Assembly (NCBI GenBank): GCA_023052935.1
Contig: CM041298.1
Span: forward strand, 5,537,344 to 5,601,343
Origin: Piezodorus guildinii
Taxonomy: Eukaryota; Arthropoda; Insecta; Hemiptera; Pentatomidae
Length of the DNA stretch: 64,000 nt
Direction: 5' to 3'
Both the position numbers and the translations under genes were made by a program. The notes beneath the pieces are model-generated. The model saw nothing but the letters and a program-made list of their open reading frames with translations, was not told the origin of the DNA and searched no databases. Positions 52,413 to 63,254 of the stretch are shown here, piece by piece (the stretch's first letter is position 1; every line of letters starts with the position of its first letter).

Positions 52413-53115
52413 AACGTGCGGACCCCATGACATTCTTCTGTCGAAGATGAGTCCTTAATTGTTTAATCTTAAATAATTTTTTTATCTATGTATAATTAAA
52501 TTATATTATTAAATTAGTTTTTACCTGAAAGTTCTAAAATATTCATGATAGATCATATGTATATATGTATATATAAAATGTGTCATGTATATAATATAAT
52601 GTGTTTTATATAAGACTGAAACAAACTTTGAAGACAAGAACTCCTGACCCAGAGAATATATAGCACCTACTTCTGGAGGCCCGAGGCTGGAGATTGTATG
52701 CTAATTCTAATCCAGTTCTTGCCACCTCCGCTGGAGATTTACTCTTCCGTTTATAGAGGAAGTGGGAGGTGGGAGGTGGAAGATGGTGGGGTATAGATCA
52801 GAAACATTACTGATCCCTTCCACACTTGCCAGCTTTTATCTTTCCCCATCCTTTGTTATCCTATCTTTTCCAATGTGTTCCGATATATCGAAATATCATC
52901 TTGGATATATAAATTTTCTTCTGGATGTATATATTGCTTTTGACTATGGCATTGGCTTGAAAGAAAAATATATTCGAATAATAAAAAAAATATATATTGT
53001 AATATATTCGAGCGATATACAATACATAAAATATTCAAAAACTTTGCAACTAGATAACCACACATTAAGCAATAGTTATTCAACATTATTTCACAACTCA
53101 AAATATAACAGATAT
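52413..53115. other. No supported gene
   Basis: AT-rich, with a GC-richer patch (52640-52800) containing GGGAGGTGGGAGGTGG. A frame of 155 codons (52762-53229) runs into antisense HE1 sequence and lacks domain features. Confidence 0.4.
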
Positions 53116-53118
53116 AAT

Positions 53119-54029
53119 TTTTACTTTCACTTACTATGTATAGTAAGAGAAAGTATTGCGATCGTGAAAATTATCGAATTCCAGTTTTCAACGGAAATAG
53201 ACATTTTAGGGACCCCTGAGTTCAAATAACCAAGTCCCGCAAAAAGGTCTGTGTGTGTGCGTGTGTGTCCGGGTGTGGTAACTCCCGGGCGGAAACGGTA
53301 AGTCCTATGAAACTGAAATTTCATATTTAAGACAAATATACGCCCGAGACGTTACAAAACCTTTTTCAGCGAAATGAGCTTACCAGAAGAGCCACTTTAT
53401 ATTATACATTTTGAACCTTTTTTTGATTTTCTCAAAAACGGTTTCGACGATTTTGATTAAACTCGCTATATCGATGTAAAATTTAATAGGCTTAAACGTC
53501 ATGTAGGTTTGATTCTAATTAAATTGGTCTGACAGGGCTTAAATCTCGATACTTTAAATTTTCTTCTTCTAAAGTACCTTTAATTTTGTAGATTCTATAA
53601 GAATAACTATATAATCTTGTAACCATTGATAATTAACAGCTAAATATGCAAGTTGAGCGAATTCGATATACATCTAAAGGAGAAAACTGAAAAAATATTT
53701 TTTTAATGCAATTTTTTTTTTTTTGAACATAAGAGGAGTAATATACATGTATGATATACCGTTGGAAAGCTTAAGATTTTAGAAAAAAATATTATCTTAT
53801 ACAAAAGCTTGTAAAAGTTAATAAAGATTGATAAAAAGCCGATAAAACTAAGTGATTATTTTAGATAACAATATAATAAATAGAGGTTTTAATAAAACAC
53901 ATGTATCTATATTAATTCAATTTAATTAATTATTTAATGGTTTCACTTATTTTTATTTCTAACTGTATTTGAAAATTCTTTAATTGATTTTTAAGACGGA
54001 GGTAAGTGACGGAGGTTGCTCGCACCAGA
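53119..54029 (-). mobile_element. HE1 copy, full length
   Basis: The left end is the complement of GTAAGTGAAAGTAAAA with its hairpin. A TG microsatellite lies at 53249-53275 with interruptions. The interior is complete. The 5' end at 54000-54029 has a local rearrangement (aagtgacggaggttgctcgc) that removed the subterminal TTTC. Confidence 0.9.
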
Positions 54030-54394
54030 TTTTTCTTCATCATATTTCTTTATTCGTAACTGTCAGAAGCTATCGAACAATAAGCAAATGTGCTGTATTA
54101 ACAGTAAGATCAGACATGGTAGGCTTTAATTTTGGCAGAGGAGGTCTCTCATCCAGCTTCTGTTTAGCCTTCTTCTGACTGGCATTTCAGCTATTGACAC
54201 GTTAATAAGTCTATTGTAAACACGAGAATAGAGCGTTCATATATGGTGGTCAACTGTTAGTTGTTGTAAGTCCGTATGTAGGGTTTTGTTGTAAAGGTGT
54301 TAATATAATATAAATAGAGAATTAAAGGCTTAATAAAATATACCTTTTTAGTTTTTATTTAATGTGTATATATACATACATTCATATATATACT
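54030..54394. other. No gene seen
   Basis: AT-rich, moderately complex sequence with no match in the window. Confidence 0.4.
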
Positions 54395-54690
54395 TACCTA
54401 TATATGAAATATGTAGGAAGGAAAAGTATTGCAATCGTGAAAAATTTTGAATTCCAGTTTTCAACGGAAACACACGTTTTAGTGTATGTCCATAAGCGTC
54501 ATGAGGCCAAATGACCAAGTACCGCAAAGAGGTCTTTATCTGTGTGTCGTAACTTCAGCGCGAAAACGAAAACCGAAAGAACCACTTACTACCATGTATT
54601 TCGTACCTTTTTACGATTTTCTCAAAAACGGCTCTAATGACTTTGGTTAAACTCGCCATAAGGATGTAAAATTTAATAAGCTTTTAGACT
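54395..54690 (-). mobile_element. HE1 3' part, diverged
   Basis: The minus strand contains the tatcgatg-to-hairpin third, with the terminal ATAGGTAAG-type palindrome altered and the microsatellite reduced. Confidence 0.7.
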
Positions 54691-54719
54691 TTCAATTTTA
54701 TGCTCTACAACTTTTATTC

Positions 54720-55735
54720 TATGACTTTTTTCGATTTGGATAGTTGTTTCCAAGTTACAGTTGTCTCTTAGTGACCAAATTGGGTTTTTCAGCCAAGATG
54801 GAAAAAGGGCCTAGCCGGATAAGCATGTGAAATCTGCCCCCGCTTGTATTAGAACCAAATTTATACCATTGAGTCACGCTTATGAGAAAAAAATAAATAT
54901 ATTCCATCCAATAGAAGATATTCATAATAATAGGTATAATAAATAGTATGTATGTGCATAGTGCGTAAGTAATATCTAATGACATAACGACCCTACAGCT
55001 CTATCCCTACTCTTCATGCGTGACCAGCTACTACTCAGAGAGCTGAAAAATGCTGCTTTTTTTATTTTTTACTATTGGGTACATAGTTAGATCAACTCGA
55101 AAAAAAATATATATTGTGCATGACCTTCCAATGAATTCAATTAGCAAAAAATTGTTGGTGTACCAAACCACGGTAATTTAAAAAAAAAAATTTTAATTAA
55201 AAATAAAAATTTTGACTCACGTTTTCGACATAAAAAAAAAAAAAAAAAAATGTTTTTTGAAACTCTTTTAGAAAACCATCAACATATATTTTTTTCCGTG
55301 AAATTCGGGAGAAAAAATTGTTTTTTTTATTTTTCACCGTGGGGTACACTTGCGATTCAAATTGAAAAAAATATATGTTATGTAGGACCCTACAATGAAA
55401 TAAAGTAGCGAAACATTGGAGGTGTACTAAACCATCATAACCAGAAAATATTTTTTTGAAACCTATTTGTAACATTCATAACATATATTTTTTTCGTGAA
55501 AATCGGTTGAGCCATTTAGGAGAAAACAATTTTTTTTGTTTTTCTTCCCCCCTCCATAACTTCCCTCCCGTTAGAATTAAGGGGCTAAAAATTTGGGTAA
55601 CGTTGTCTCTCATAAGTGTGACTCAAGGGTATAAATTTGGTTCTAATACAAGCGGGGACAGATTTCACATGCTTATCCGGCTAGGCCCTTTGCCTATTTC
55701 TGACGAACGATTGCGGCAATATTACTAAACCAAAT
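54720..55735. repeat. Inverted repeat (about 95 bp) around a diverged tandem
   Basis: 54790-54885 and 55605-55698 are reverse complements sharing ataaatttggttctaataca, cagatttcacatgcttatcc and gcctagcc. Both encode a similar peptide (YKFGSNTSG then RFHMLIRLGP) read outward. Between them, 55055-55310 and 55325-55560 are two diverged direct repeats (tggggtaca, a-rich atatat, taccaaaccac/tactaaaccat, gtgaaaatcgg). This may be a palindromic transposon, but its ends and any target duplication are unclear. Confidence 0.6.
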
Positions 55736-56014
55736 TCAATAACTAAGATATCTTTTAGAAAAGAAATGTAACGTTCTTTCATTTTTAAAAGAAATAGGCA
55801 TATTATATTTTCTGTAGGAAGCACCGTTTACGAGTTATAGGTGAAAAACTGCGAAAAATTCGAGGTTTTTCGGCTCCAAAAAGTTAAGCTCATCACCTGT
55901 GATGGTGCAAACTCAGATTACTTTTATTTAGGTCCATTAAGAGTTATTAAAACGGTTTCCAGCTTCATCCGCATTAACTCCCACAAATATCCTTATTGTA
56001 CTGGACTAGATCAC
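55736..56014. other. No gene seen
   Basis: AT-rich. A 68-codon frame (55841-56047) has no features. Confidence 0.4.
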
Positions 56015-56232
56015 ATACCCAAGATCTTAAAAGTTAATAGAGAGTGATTAAAAGCCGATAAAACTAAGTGATTATTTTAGATAATAATGTAATAGATTTT
56101 TTAATAAAACACACGTTTCTATAGACGTTTCATTTAACTAATTCTTAAATGGTTTCACTCATTTTTATCTCCTACCGTATCTGAAAATTCATTAATCGAT
56201 TCTAAAAACAGAGGTAAGTGAAAGTCGTGTTC
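56015..56232 (-). mobile_element. HE1 5' quarter
   Basis: The minus strand starts ACGACTTTCACTTACCTCTG and continues for about 200 bp. The first 15 bp of the element are lost. Confidence 0.8.
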
Positions 56233-56925
56233 AGATATTATTTTTTTTTTATTAATTTTAATTATTTTTTTTTTTTGTTCCCTTTTTAATTGTATCTTCA
56301 TATATTTACAATAGTCCTACATTGTATTTAGTTATCTATTAGCTCTTATGAAGGTCCCATAACATGGTTCCTAACGGTGATTAATTACTAAATTAGTTTA
56401 TCTAATTCTATTATTAAATATGTTATTATTAATTGTCTTCATAAAAGCCTGAAGAAAAGTCATTTATAACGGAGTCTTGTGTTATAAGGACACAAAAAAA
56501 AGGAATAAAAAAAAGTTGAATATTTTCTAGTCGGTTAAAATTTTAACAAGGTTCACAGATTCCGTTGGGAAAATGGGTCGACATCTCGGATTGAATAGAT
56601 TGGATCTAAAGCCCCCAGAACTCACTTCGGAAAAACTCATTTAATGGCGAGGGGGTGAGGGATGTGGTGGAGAGAGGGGTTTAGCCGATAAATTTAACTA
56701 GATCTGACCTTTACAGCCACGCTTACGACACTGCGGCCGATGGGCTGTAAATAAAAGCAAGTAAAAAAATCAATATGTTTATAATGATAGAGTTACTGTT
56801 GGCCGTTGAGAATATATGATGGAAAAGTTGGTTTGGGATGCGGTCATCAAGAAAGAACATTAATAACAACAACTTATTTTATTTGTCTGCCGACTTTTCC
56901 CAAGCCATAAATATATATTAAAAAA
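56233..56925. other. No supported gene
   Basis: T-rich start, then AT-rich sequence with a GC-richer block at 56560-56760. No repeat family, domain or RNA promoter boxes were recognised. Confidence 0.4.
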
Positions 56926-56926
56926 A

Positions 56927-57817
56927 TCTGGTGCGGACAACACACGACTTTCACTTACATAAATTTGTAAAATCAATGAAAGAATTTAAGAGTTAGAGTT
57001 AAAAATACGTAAAACTAATAAAGAATTAAATAAATTTAATTTATATAGAAATATGTGTTTTATTAAAAAATATTTTATTTTATTATCTAAAATAATCAGT
57101 TAGTTTTATCTTCTTTTCATCCCTCTCTATTAACTGCTAAAAGCTTGTGTATGAGATGATATTTTTTCTAAAATCTTTAGCTTTCCAACGGTATATCATA
57201 CATGTATATTACTGCTCTTATGTTCAAAAACGAAAAATTGCATTAAAAAAAATGTTTTTTCTGTTTTCTCCTTTAGTTGGGTATCGAATTTATTCAATTT
57301 ATATATTTACCTGTTTTTCATCATCGTTAACAAGATAATCTAGTTATTATTATTGAACCTACAAAATCAAAGGTACTTTAGAGGAAGAAAATTTAAAATA
57401 TCGGTATTTAAGCCCTGTCAGACCATTTTTATCCAAATAAAACCTACATGATATTAAAGCCCATTAAATCGTCGGAACCGTTTTTGAGAAAATCGAAAAA
57501 AGGTGCAAAATGCATGGTATAAAGTGCCTCTTCTGGTATGCTCATTTTTATGAAAAAAGTTTTGTCACGTCTCGGGCGTATAGTTGTCTTAAATATGAAA
57601 TTTCAGTTTCATAGGACTTACCGTTTCCGCCCGGGAGTTACCACACACACAGACAGACAGACACACACACACACACACACACACACAGACCTTTTTGCGG
57701 GACTTGGTTATTTGGACTCAGGGGACCCTAAAATGTGTATTTCCGTTGAAAACTGGAATTCGAAAATTTTCACGATCGCAATACTTCCCCTTACTATATA
57801 TAGTAAGTGAAAGTAAA
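56927..57817 (+). mobile_element. HE1 copy, full length
   Basis: All landmarks are present, with the microsatellite at 57643-57688 broken by CAGA units. About 30 bp around the tacatcgatatagcgag block are missing. It contains a 90-codon frame (57538-57810) equivalent to those in other copies, not called a gene. Confidence 0.93.
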
Positions 57818-57824
57818 AAATTCA

Positions 57825-57980
57825 TCCTATAGTCTTCATGATAATGAACTATGCAGCAGCTGTAAACAGTACATCACTAATAGTCTTCAACATCTCCTTC
57901 TCCACTGCCCGTCATCTAATGAATACAGAAGAAGGTACCTACTCCAGTACATAAAAAAACTCACCACCTTGTAAAAATAT
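57825..57980 (+). pseudogene. Small LINE C-terminal fragment between two HE1 copies
   Basis: Read from about 57846 the frame is NELCSSCKQYITNSLQHLLL then HCPSSNEYRRRYLLQYIKKL, TTL and a stop. C-x2-C-x10-H-x4-C is a LINE zinc knuckle and resembles L4 (CTFCGQFILNSLFHVLLYC). Too short to place further. Confidence 0.55.
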
Positions 57981-58014
57981 AGAGAACATTGTGAACATTG
58001 ATAGTATAAAAAAA

Positions 58015-58771
58015 TCTGGTGCGGGCAATACCACTTACCGGACTTTCACTTACCTCCATTTTTAAAATCAATGAAAGAATTTTCATATACAGTTAGAGTT
58101 AAAAATACGTAAAACTATTAAAGAATTAATTAAATTAAATTTATAAAGAAACGTGTGTTTTATTAAAAAACTATTATATTATTATCTAAAATAGTCAGTT
58201 AGTTTTATCTTCTTTTCATCACCCTGTATTAACTTTTAAAAGCTTGATAAGATAATATTTTTTCTAAAATCTTTAGCTTTCCAACGGTATATCATACATG
58301 TATATTACTGCTCTTAGGTTCAAAAACAAAAATTTGCATTAAAAAATATTTTTTATGTTTTCTCCTTTAGTTGGGTATCGAATTAATTCTATTTATATAT
58401 TTACCTGTTTCTCATCAGTGATAACAAGATAATATAGTTATTTTTATAGAATAAACAAAATTAAAGGTACTTAAGGGTAAGGGGAAGAAAATTTAAAATA
58501 TCGGTATTTAATCCCTGTCAAACCATTTTTATCCAAGTAAAACCTACATGATATTAAAGCCCATTAAATTTTACATCGATATGGCGAGTTTAATCAAAAT
58601 CGTCGGCACCGTTTTTGAGAAAATCGAAAAAAGGTGCAAAATGCATGGTATAAAGTGCCTCTTCTGGTAAGCTCATTTTGATGAAAAAAGTTTTGTATCG
58701 TCTCGGGCTTATATTTGTCCTAAATATGAAATTTCAGTTTCATAGGACTTACAGTTTTCGACCGGGAGTTA

Positions 58772-58813
<42 letters not shown>

Positions 58814-58925
58814 GTTTTTGCAGGACTTGAGTGACTAAAATGTGTATTTCCGTTGAAAACTGGAATTCGAAAATTTTCATGATCGCAATACTTTTCCTTA
58901 CTATATATAGTAAGTGAAAGTAAAA
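58015..58925 (+). mobile_element. HE1 copy, full length
   Basis: The 5' end is TCTGGTGCGGGCAATACCAC with a 10-bp insertion before the subterminal ACTTTCACTTACC, a variant also seen at 61370. CA microsatellite at 58773-58810. The terminal hairpin (about 58890-58921) is near perfect. Confidence 0.93.
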
Positions 58926-59078
58926 TTAATAATACTAATAAATTAAAATTAAAAATAATATGAATAGCTAAGTCTCAGAATTATATTATTAATTTAATGG
59001 AATATAATCTGATATGCTGTGTTATTATATCTATTATTTATTTCTACAACGATAGGCGGAAAAGAAACTTCTTGTATT

Positions 59079-59158
<80 letters not shown>

Positions 59159-59283
59159 TTGTACAAGATTATTTTCTTTTACAAATAAATATCTATGTAT
59201 CTGTGTGCCGATGTTTAGGCCTACAATGTGGGCCTTCATCAGGGCTTAGAAAAGTAAGAAAAAAGAGACAATTAAAACAAAAA
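58926..59283. other. AT microsatellite and hammerhead-like remnant
   Basis: A TA run occupies about 59083-59150. A decayed hammerhead-like motif follows at 59207-59245. Open frames across the TA run simply translate the dinucleotide. Confidence 0.6.
59207..59245 (-). ncRNA. Hammerhead-like motif, decayed
   Basis: The minus strand reads GCC, CTGATGA (59236-59242), an extra A, stem II GGCC/GGCC with a 9-nt loop, TAAAC in place of GAAAC, ATC and GGC. Pairing of stems I and II is kept although both sequences differ from the 15740 copy. The invariant G is lost. Confidence 0.4.
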
Positions 59284-59285
59284 AT

Positions 59286-59375
59286 CTGGTGCTCGCAACA
59301 CACGACATACACTACCTCCAATGTTAAAATCAATTTAAGAATTTTAAATAAAGTTAAAAAATTAGAATGAGTTTC
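59286..59375 (+). mobile_element. HE1 5' end fragment
   Basis: TCTGGTGCTCGCAACACACG with a changed subterminal motif (acatacactacctcc) and about 60 bp of the 5' region. Confidence 0.7.
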
Positions 59376-59645
59376 GATTTACCATATTCCTTTGGTAAAT
59401 TTGATAAAGAAGTGATAGAAAAAAAAGAAGGTTTTATAACAAAATCAACAGGAATGATAAACAAAAAGAAGTGAAACATTTTACCAGATTTTATTTCTAT
59501 ATATTTACTTACCAGAATATAATAATTATAGATTTATAATTTAAGTTTAAAACAGTCTTAAGAACAGCAAAGTATCGGTATTAGATAAATAATCTTACAA
59601 TAGAAATTTTTTCTATAATATGCACTTAACTTAATGCCCTTTTCG
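59376..59645. other. No gene seen
   Basis: AT-rich sequence. Confidence 0.4.
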
Positions 59646-59649
59646 TCTT

Positions 59650-60424
59650 AATGTGTGTGTGTCCGTGTGTGGTAACTCCCGGGCGGAAACGGTAAGTCCT
59701 ATGAAACTGAAATTTCATATTTAAGACAAATATACGCCCGAGACGTTACAAAACTTTATTTATCAAAATGAGTTTACGAGAATAGCCACTTTATACAATG
59801 CATTTTGCACCTTTTTTCGATTTTCTCGAAAACGGTTCCGACGATTTTGATTAATCTCGCTATATCGATGTAAAATTTAATAGGCTTTAACGTCATGTAT
59901 GTTTCATTCTGATAAAAATAGTCTGACAGGGCTTAAAAGCCGATATTTCAAAATTTGTTCCTCTAAAGTACCTTTAATTTTGTAGGTTCTATAAAAATAA
60001 CCATATAATCTTGTTAAAATTGATAAATAACAGCTAAATATGCAAGTTGAGCGAATTTGAAAAGCATCTAAAGGAGAAAACCGAATAAATATGTTTTAAT
60101 GCAATATTTTTTTTTTTGAACATAAGAACAGTAACATACATGTATGATATACCGTTGGAAAGCTAAAGATTTTAGATAAAATATTATCTCATACACAAGC
60201 TTTTAAAAGTTAATAGAGAGTGATGAAAAACCGATAAAACTAACTGATTATTTTAGATAATAATATAATAGATTTTTTTAATAAAACACATGTTTCTATA
60301 GAAATTTAATTTTAATTAATTCTTTAATAGTTTTACGTTTTTTTTATCTCTAACTGTATTTGAAAATTCTTTAATCGATTCTAAAAACGGAGGTAAGTGA
60401 AAGTGGTGTGTTGCCCGCACCAGA
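59650..60424 (-). mobile_element. HE1 copy truncated at the microsatellite
   Basis: The right end is the complement of TCTGGTGCGGGCAACACACC with the subterminal ACTTTCACTTACC. The interior is complete to GTGTGTGTCCGTGTGTGG at 59652-59670. The 3' block and hairpin are absent. Confidence 0.9.
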
Positions 60425-61369
60425 TTTTTGTAGTTATTCTATAGTTTCCAAGCTGTAATTGTCTGAAAAAATCGTTCTGACAAACAGCTGGTTAACTAAA
60501 AAGGGCTCTATGGAATGAGTGGGATCGGCTACTTATTTTATTTGAGCGTTGTAAGACTTTTTAGTTCGTATCAACCCGGTTTTGTGACTTGGCTACTAAT
60601 AAATATATATAAATGAAAATGCTCGTAATGAAGAACTTTAAAGTTAAACATCGACTCTTGGAAATATCGATAGTTCTATTAGGAATTATATTTGAAAGAT
60701 ATCGATAAGCTGAGGGTTGTAGCAATGGATGTGAGGCGAGGCAATATATCTTCCAGCTTAATCGAACCATTTGTCAAAAGTTGTGTAATTGCAGATTGTT
60801 GCCCCCACTCCTACTTCCCCCACCACTTCCACTCCCCCACCACAAATACCACAGCCTTCTGTATCTCAACTCCAGTTTTATTATTACGTTTCTTTTGTAT
60901 TCTTATCTCTATTGACTTCATTTTGTTCTTTTTTCTTTTTTTCCTTTTTCTTTCCTATCTTGCCATTCGTTAATTGTGACGATATCATACTTTGTTTGTT
61001 CTAAGCGATTCTTTATTCGACTTGTTTATTGTTGTTGACTTTATTTAGTTACATTCTTTATTTTATTTATTTATTTTTTAACTTTTTTCCTCATTTTATT
61101 CTGAATCACACCACTACTGGTCTAAAATAATTTATAAGTTTAGAACCACAGATATTAAGTAAAGAAATAAAAATTTGCATTTCTTATATACAAAATGTTA
61201 ATATATATATTGTTTGATCAGTTCTCGACTGTTGATAATTTAAGTTTCTGTTGTTATCAGGTTTCGGTAAATGAATAAACAATTTTATCTATGCGACGTT
61301 TCGAGAATTTATTGTTCTCATGAAAAAACAAAAAAACAGAACATTAATATTATAATAATATTTAAAAAA
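60425..61369. other. No supported gene
   Basis: 60780-60960 is pyrimidine-rich. Frames of 71 and 93 codons there translate C/T-rich low complexity. 61262-61325 shares about 60 bp with 63010-63072 and contains an inverted GAGAA/TTCTC next to GAAACGTC. Confidence 0.4.
61262..61325 (-). repeat. Short repeat with GAAACGTC motif, copy 1
   Basis: On the minus strand: TGAGAACAATAAATTCTCGAAACGTC, given here only as position 61297-61322. This has a 5-bp stem (GAGAA/TTCTC) abutting GAAACGTC. The upstream CTGATGA core is not present, so it is listed as a repeat only. Confidence 0.4.
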
Positions 61370-62218
61370 TCTGGTGCGGGCAATACCACTTTCCGGACTT
61401 TCACTTACCTCCATTTTTAAAACCAATGAAAGAATTTTCCAATACAGTAAGAGATAAAAATACGTGAAACTAATAAAGAATTGAATTTTTATAGACATGT
61501 GTGTTATATTAAAAAATCTATTATATAATTATCTAAAACAATTACTTAGTTTTATGGGTTTTTTATTAATCTATATTAACTTTTAAAAGCTTGTGTATGA
61601 GATAATACATGTATATATTACTGTTCTAATGTTGAACAACAAAAAATTGCATTAAACAAATTTTTTTTCTGTTTTCTCCTTTAGTTGGGTATCGAATTCA
61701 TTCAATATATATATATTTACCTGTTTCTCATCAGTGATAACAAGATAATATAGTTATTTTTATAGAACCTACAAAATTAAAGGTACTTTAGAGGAACAAA
61801 ATTTAAAATATCGGCATTTAAGCCCTGTCAAACCATTTTAATCAAAATGAAACCTACATGACGAATAAGCTTATTAAATTATACATCGATATAGCGAGTT
61901 TAATAAAAATCGTCTTAACCGTTTTGAGAAAATCGAAAAAAGGTGCAAAATGCATGGTATAAAGTGGCTCTTCTGGTAAGTTCATTTTGATGAAAAAGGT
62001 TTTGTAACGTCTCGGGCGTATATTTGTCTTAAATATGAAATTTCAGTTTCATAGGACTTACGTTTCCGCTCGGGAGTTACCACACACAGACCTTTTTGCG
62101 GGACTTGTTAATTTGGACTCAGTGGACCTTAAAATGTCTATTTCCGTTGAAAACTGGAATTCAAAAATTTTCACGATCGCAATACTTTCCCTTACTATAT
62201 ATAATAAGTGAAAGTAAA
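61370..62218 (+). mobile_element. HE1 copy, full length
   Basis: 5' TCTGGTGCGGGCAATACCAC variant, ACTTTCACTTACC, complete interior, very short microsatellite (ACACACAG near 62082-62089), and terminal hairpin with ATAATAAGTGAAAGTAAAA. Confidence 0.92.
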
Positions 62219-62929
62219 AAATGGTAACCAACTTAATACAATATCAGTAGAAATATTTTACACCACAAAAAGATAATAGTAATATAGATGTATAATATAC
62301 TGTTTCGAAGCTAAATAATAAAAATAAAAGCTTATTTAATATAAAAAGTTGTAGAAAGCAGAGTGTTGAATGCGCATGAAGTTAAGTTTTTGTAGATAAT
62401 TATTTATAATATTATATATATCTTAATCTATTAATCTAAAATAAGTGTTGCTATCAAATCTCGTTAAATTCTTAGACTTAGTTTATACATTATAATAACA
62501 AAGTAAAGTATGAGTTTGAGTCTTCATCTAACTCATTTTGAAATTCCTCATATACTTTCAAGTTAAGTTACTTTCAAACTTCATAAAACTACGTTTGACT
62601 CGGAAACTCTTCCTTCATAATTTATAAAACTGAAGTCATAAATAAAATCTCATATGAGATATTGCCTCAATCTCGGGGAATGGAAAAAGAAAAAAAAGGT
62701 GCAAACATTTTTTCTAAAACAGGAGTTGTTGGAATTACAAGAGATATAGTGAAAAAGGTCGTCGCTTTAAAGAGAATTTAAGAGTACAAGGGAGGGGGAA
62801 GTGGGGGTGGGGAGGGGGATTGGAGCAGTTAATTCTCGTTCTACCGGCCCGATGATCAAAGCCTCTTCAATCCACCGTATCATCAGTCCACCGTATCTCA
62901 TCTGCCTCCCTGTAGCCCTGTATTTATAA

Positions 62930-62982
<53 letters not shown>

Positions 62983-63004
62983 TTCTACTGGTCTTCAGTT
63001 TTTT
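62219..63004. other. No gene; G-rich and TA tracts
   Basis: AT-rich, with a strong G-rich run at 62790-62819 and a TA microsatellite at about 62934-62977. Confidence 0.5.
62790..62819 (+). other. G-quadruplex-type G tract
   Basis: Five runs of three or more G within 30 bp, separated by one to four bases. This matches the usual G4 pattern. No gene or promoter is nearby to give it a role. Confidence 0.65.
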
Positions 63005-63007
63005 TTT

Positions 63008-63075
63008 TTAGGTTCAGTCAATAAATAGAAAATTTTATTTATGAAACGTTTAGAGAAATTATTGTTCTAATATTC
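63008..63075 (-). repeat. Short repeat with GAAACGTC-like motif, copy 2
   Basis: Diverged counterpart of 61262-61325 (ttttatttatgaaacgttta, gagaaattattgttct). The GAAAC motif reads TAAAC here. Confidence 0.4.
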
Positions 63076-63254
63076 GTGCTACTGTAAAATTATTTACTTT
63101 ATGTTGATACTTCTTAGTTCCTAAGACCTTTGGCTTTCAAACTTAAATTATATATCTATAGTTATTATTTTCTGGAAACTATATTTAAAAAAATTAAATC
63201 TAGTAAATGTTTCTATTCAATTTGTTATAAAACTTCTTTTTTTTTTTGTATCAT

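Noticed and set aside
52762..53229. 155-codon open frame.
   Set aside because: Its end is antisense HE1 and its start is low-complexity. No motif found.
49708..57810. Recurrent 79-90-codon frames in HE1 (e.g. 49708-49947, 57538-57810) starting MMKKVLSRLG or similar.
   Set aside because: They run through the CA microsatellite, so the frame depends on repeat number. Other full HE1 copies (35 kb, 47.8 kb, 62 kb) break it, and the terminal residues are just the hairpin. No sign of selection.
60780..60973. Two overlapping frames of 71 and 93 codons.
   Set aside because: They translate C/T-rich low-complexity DNA and share no features with known proteins.
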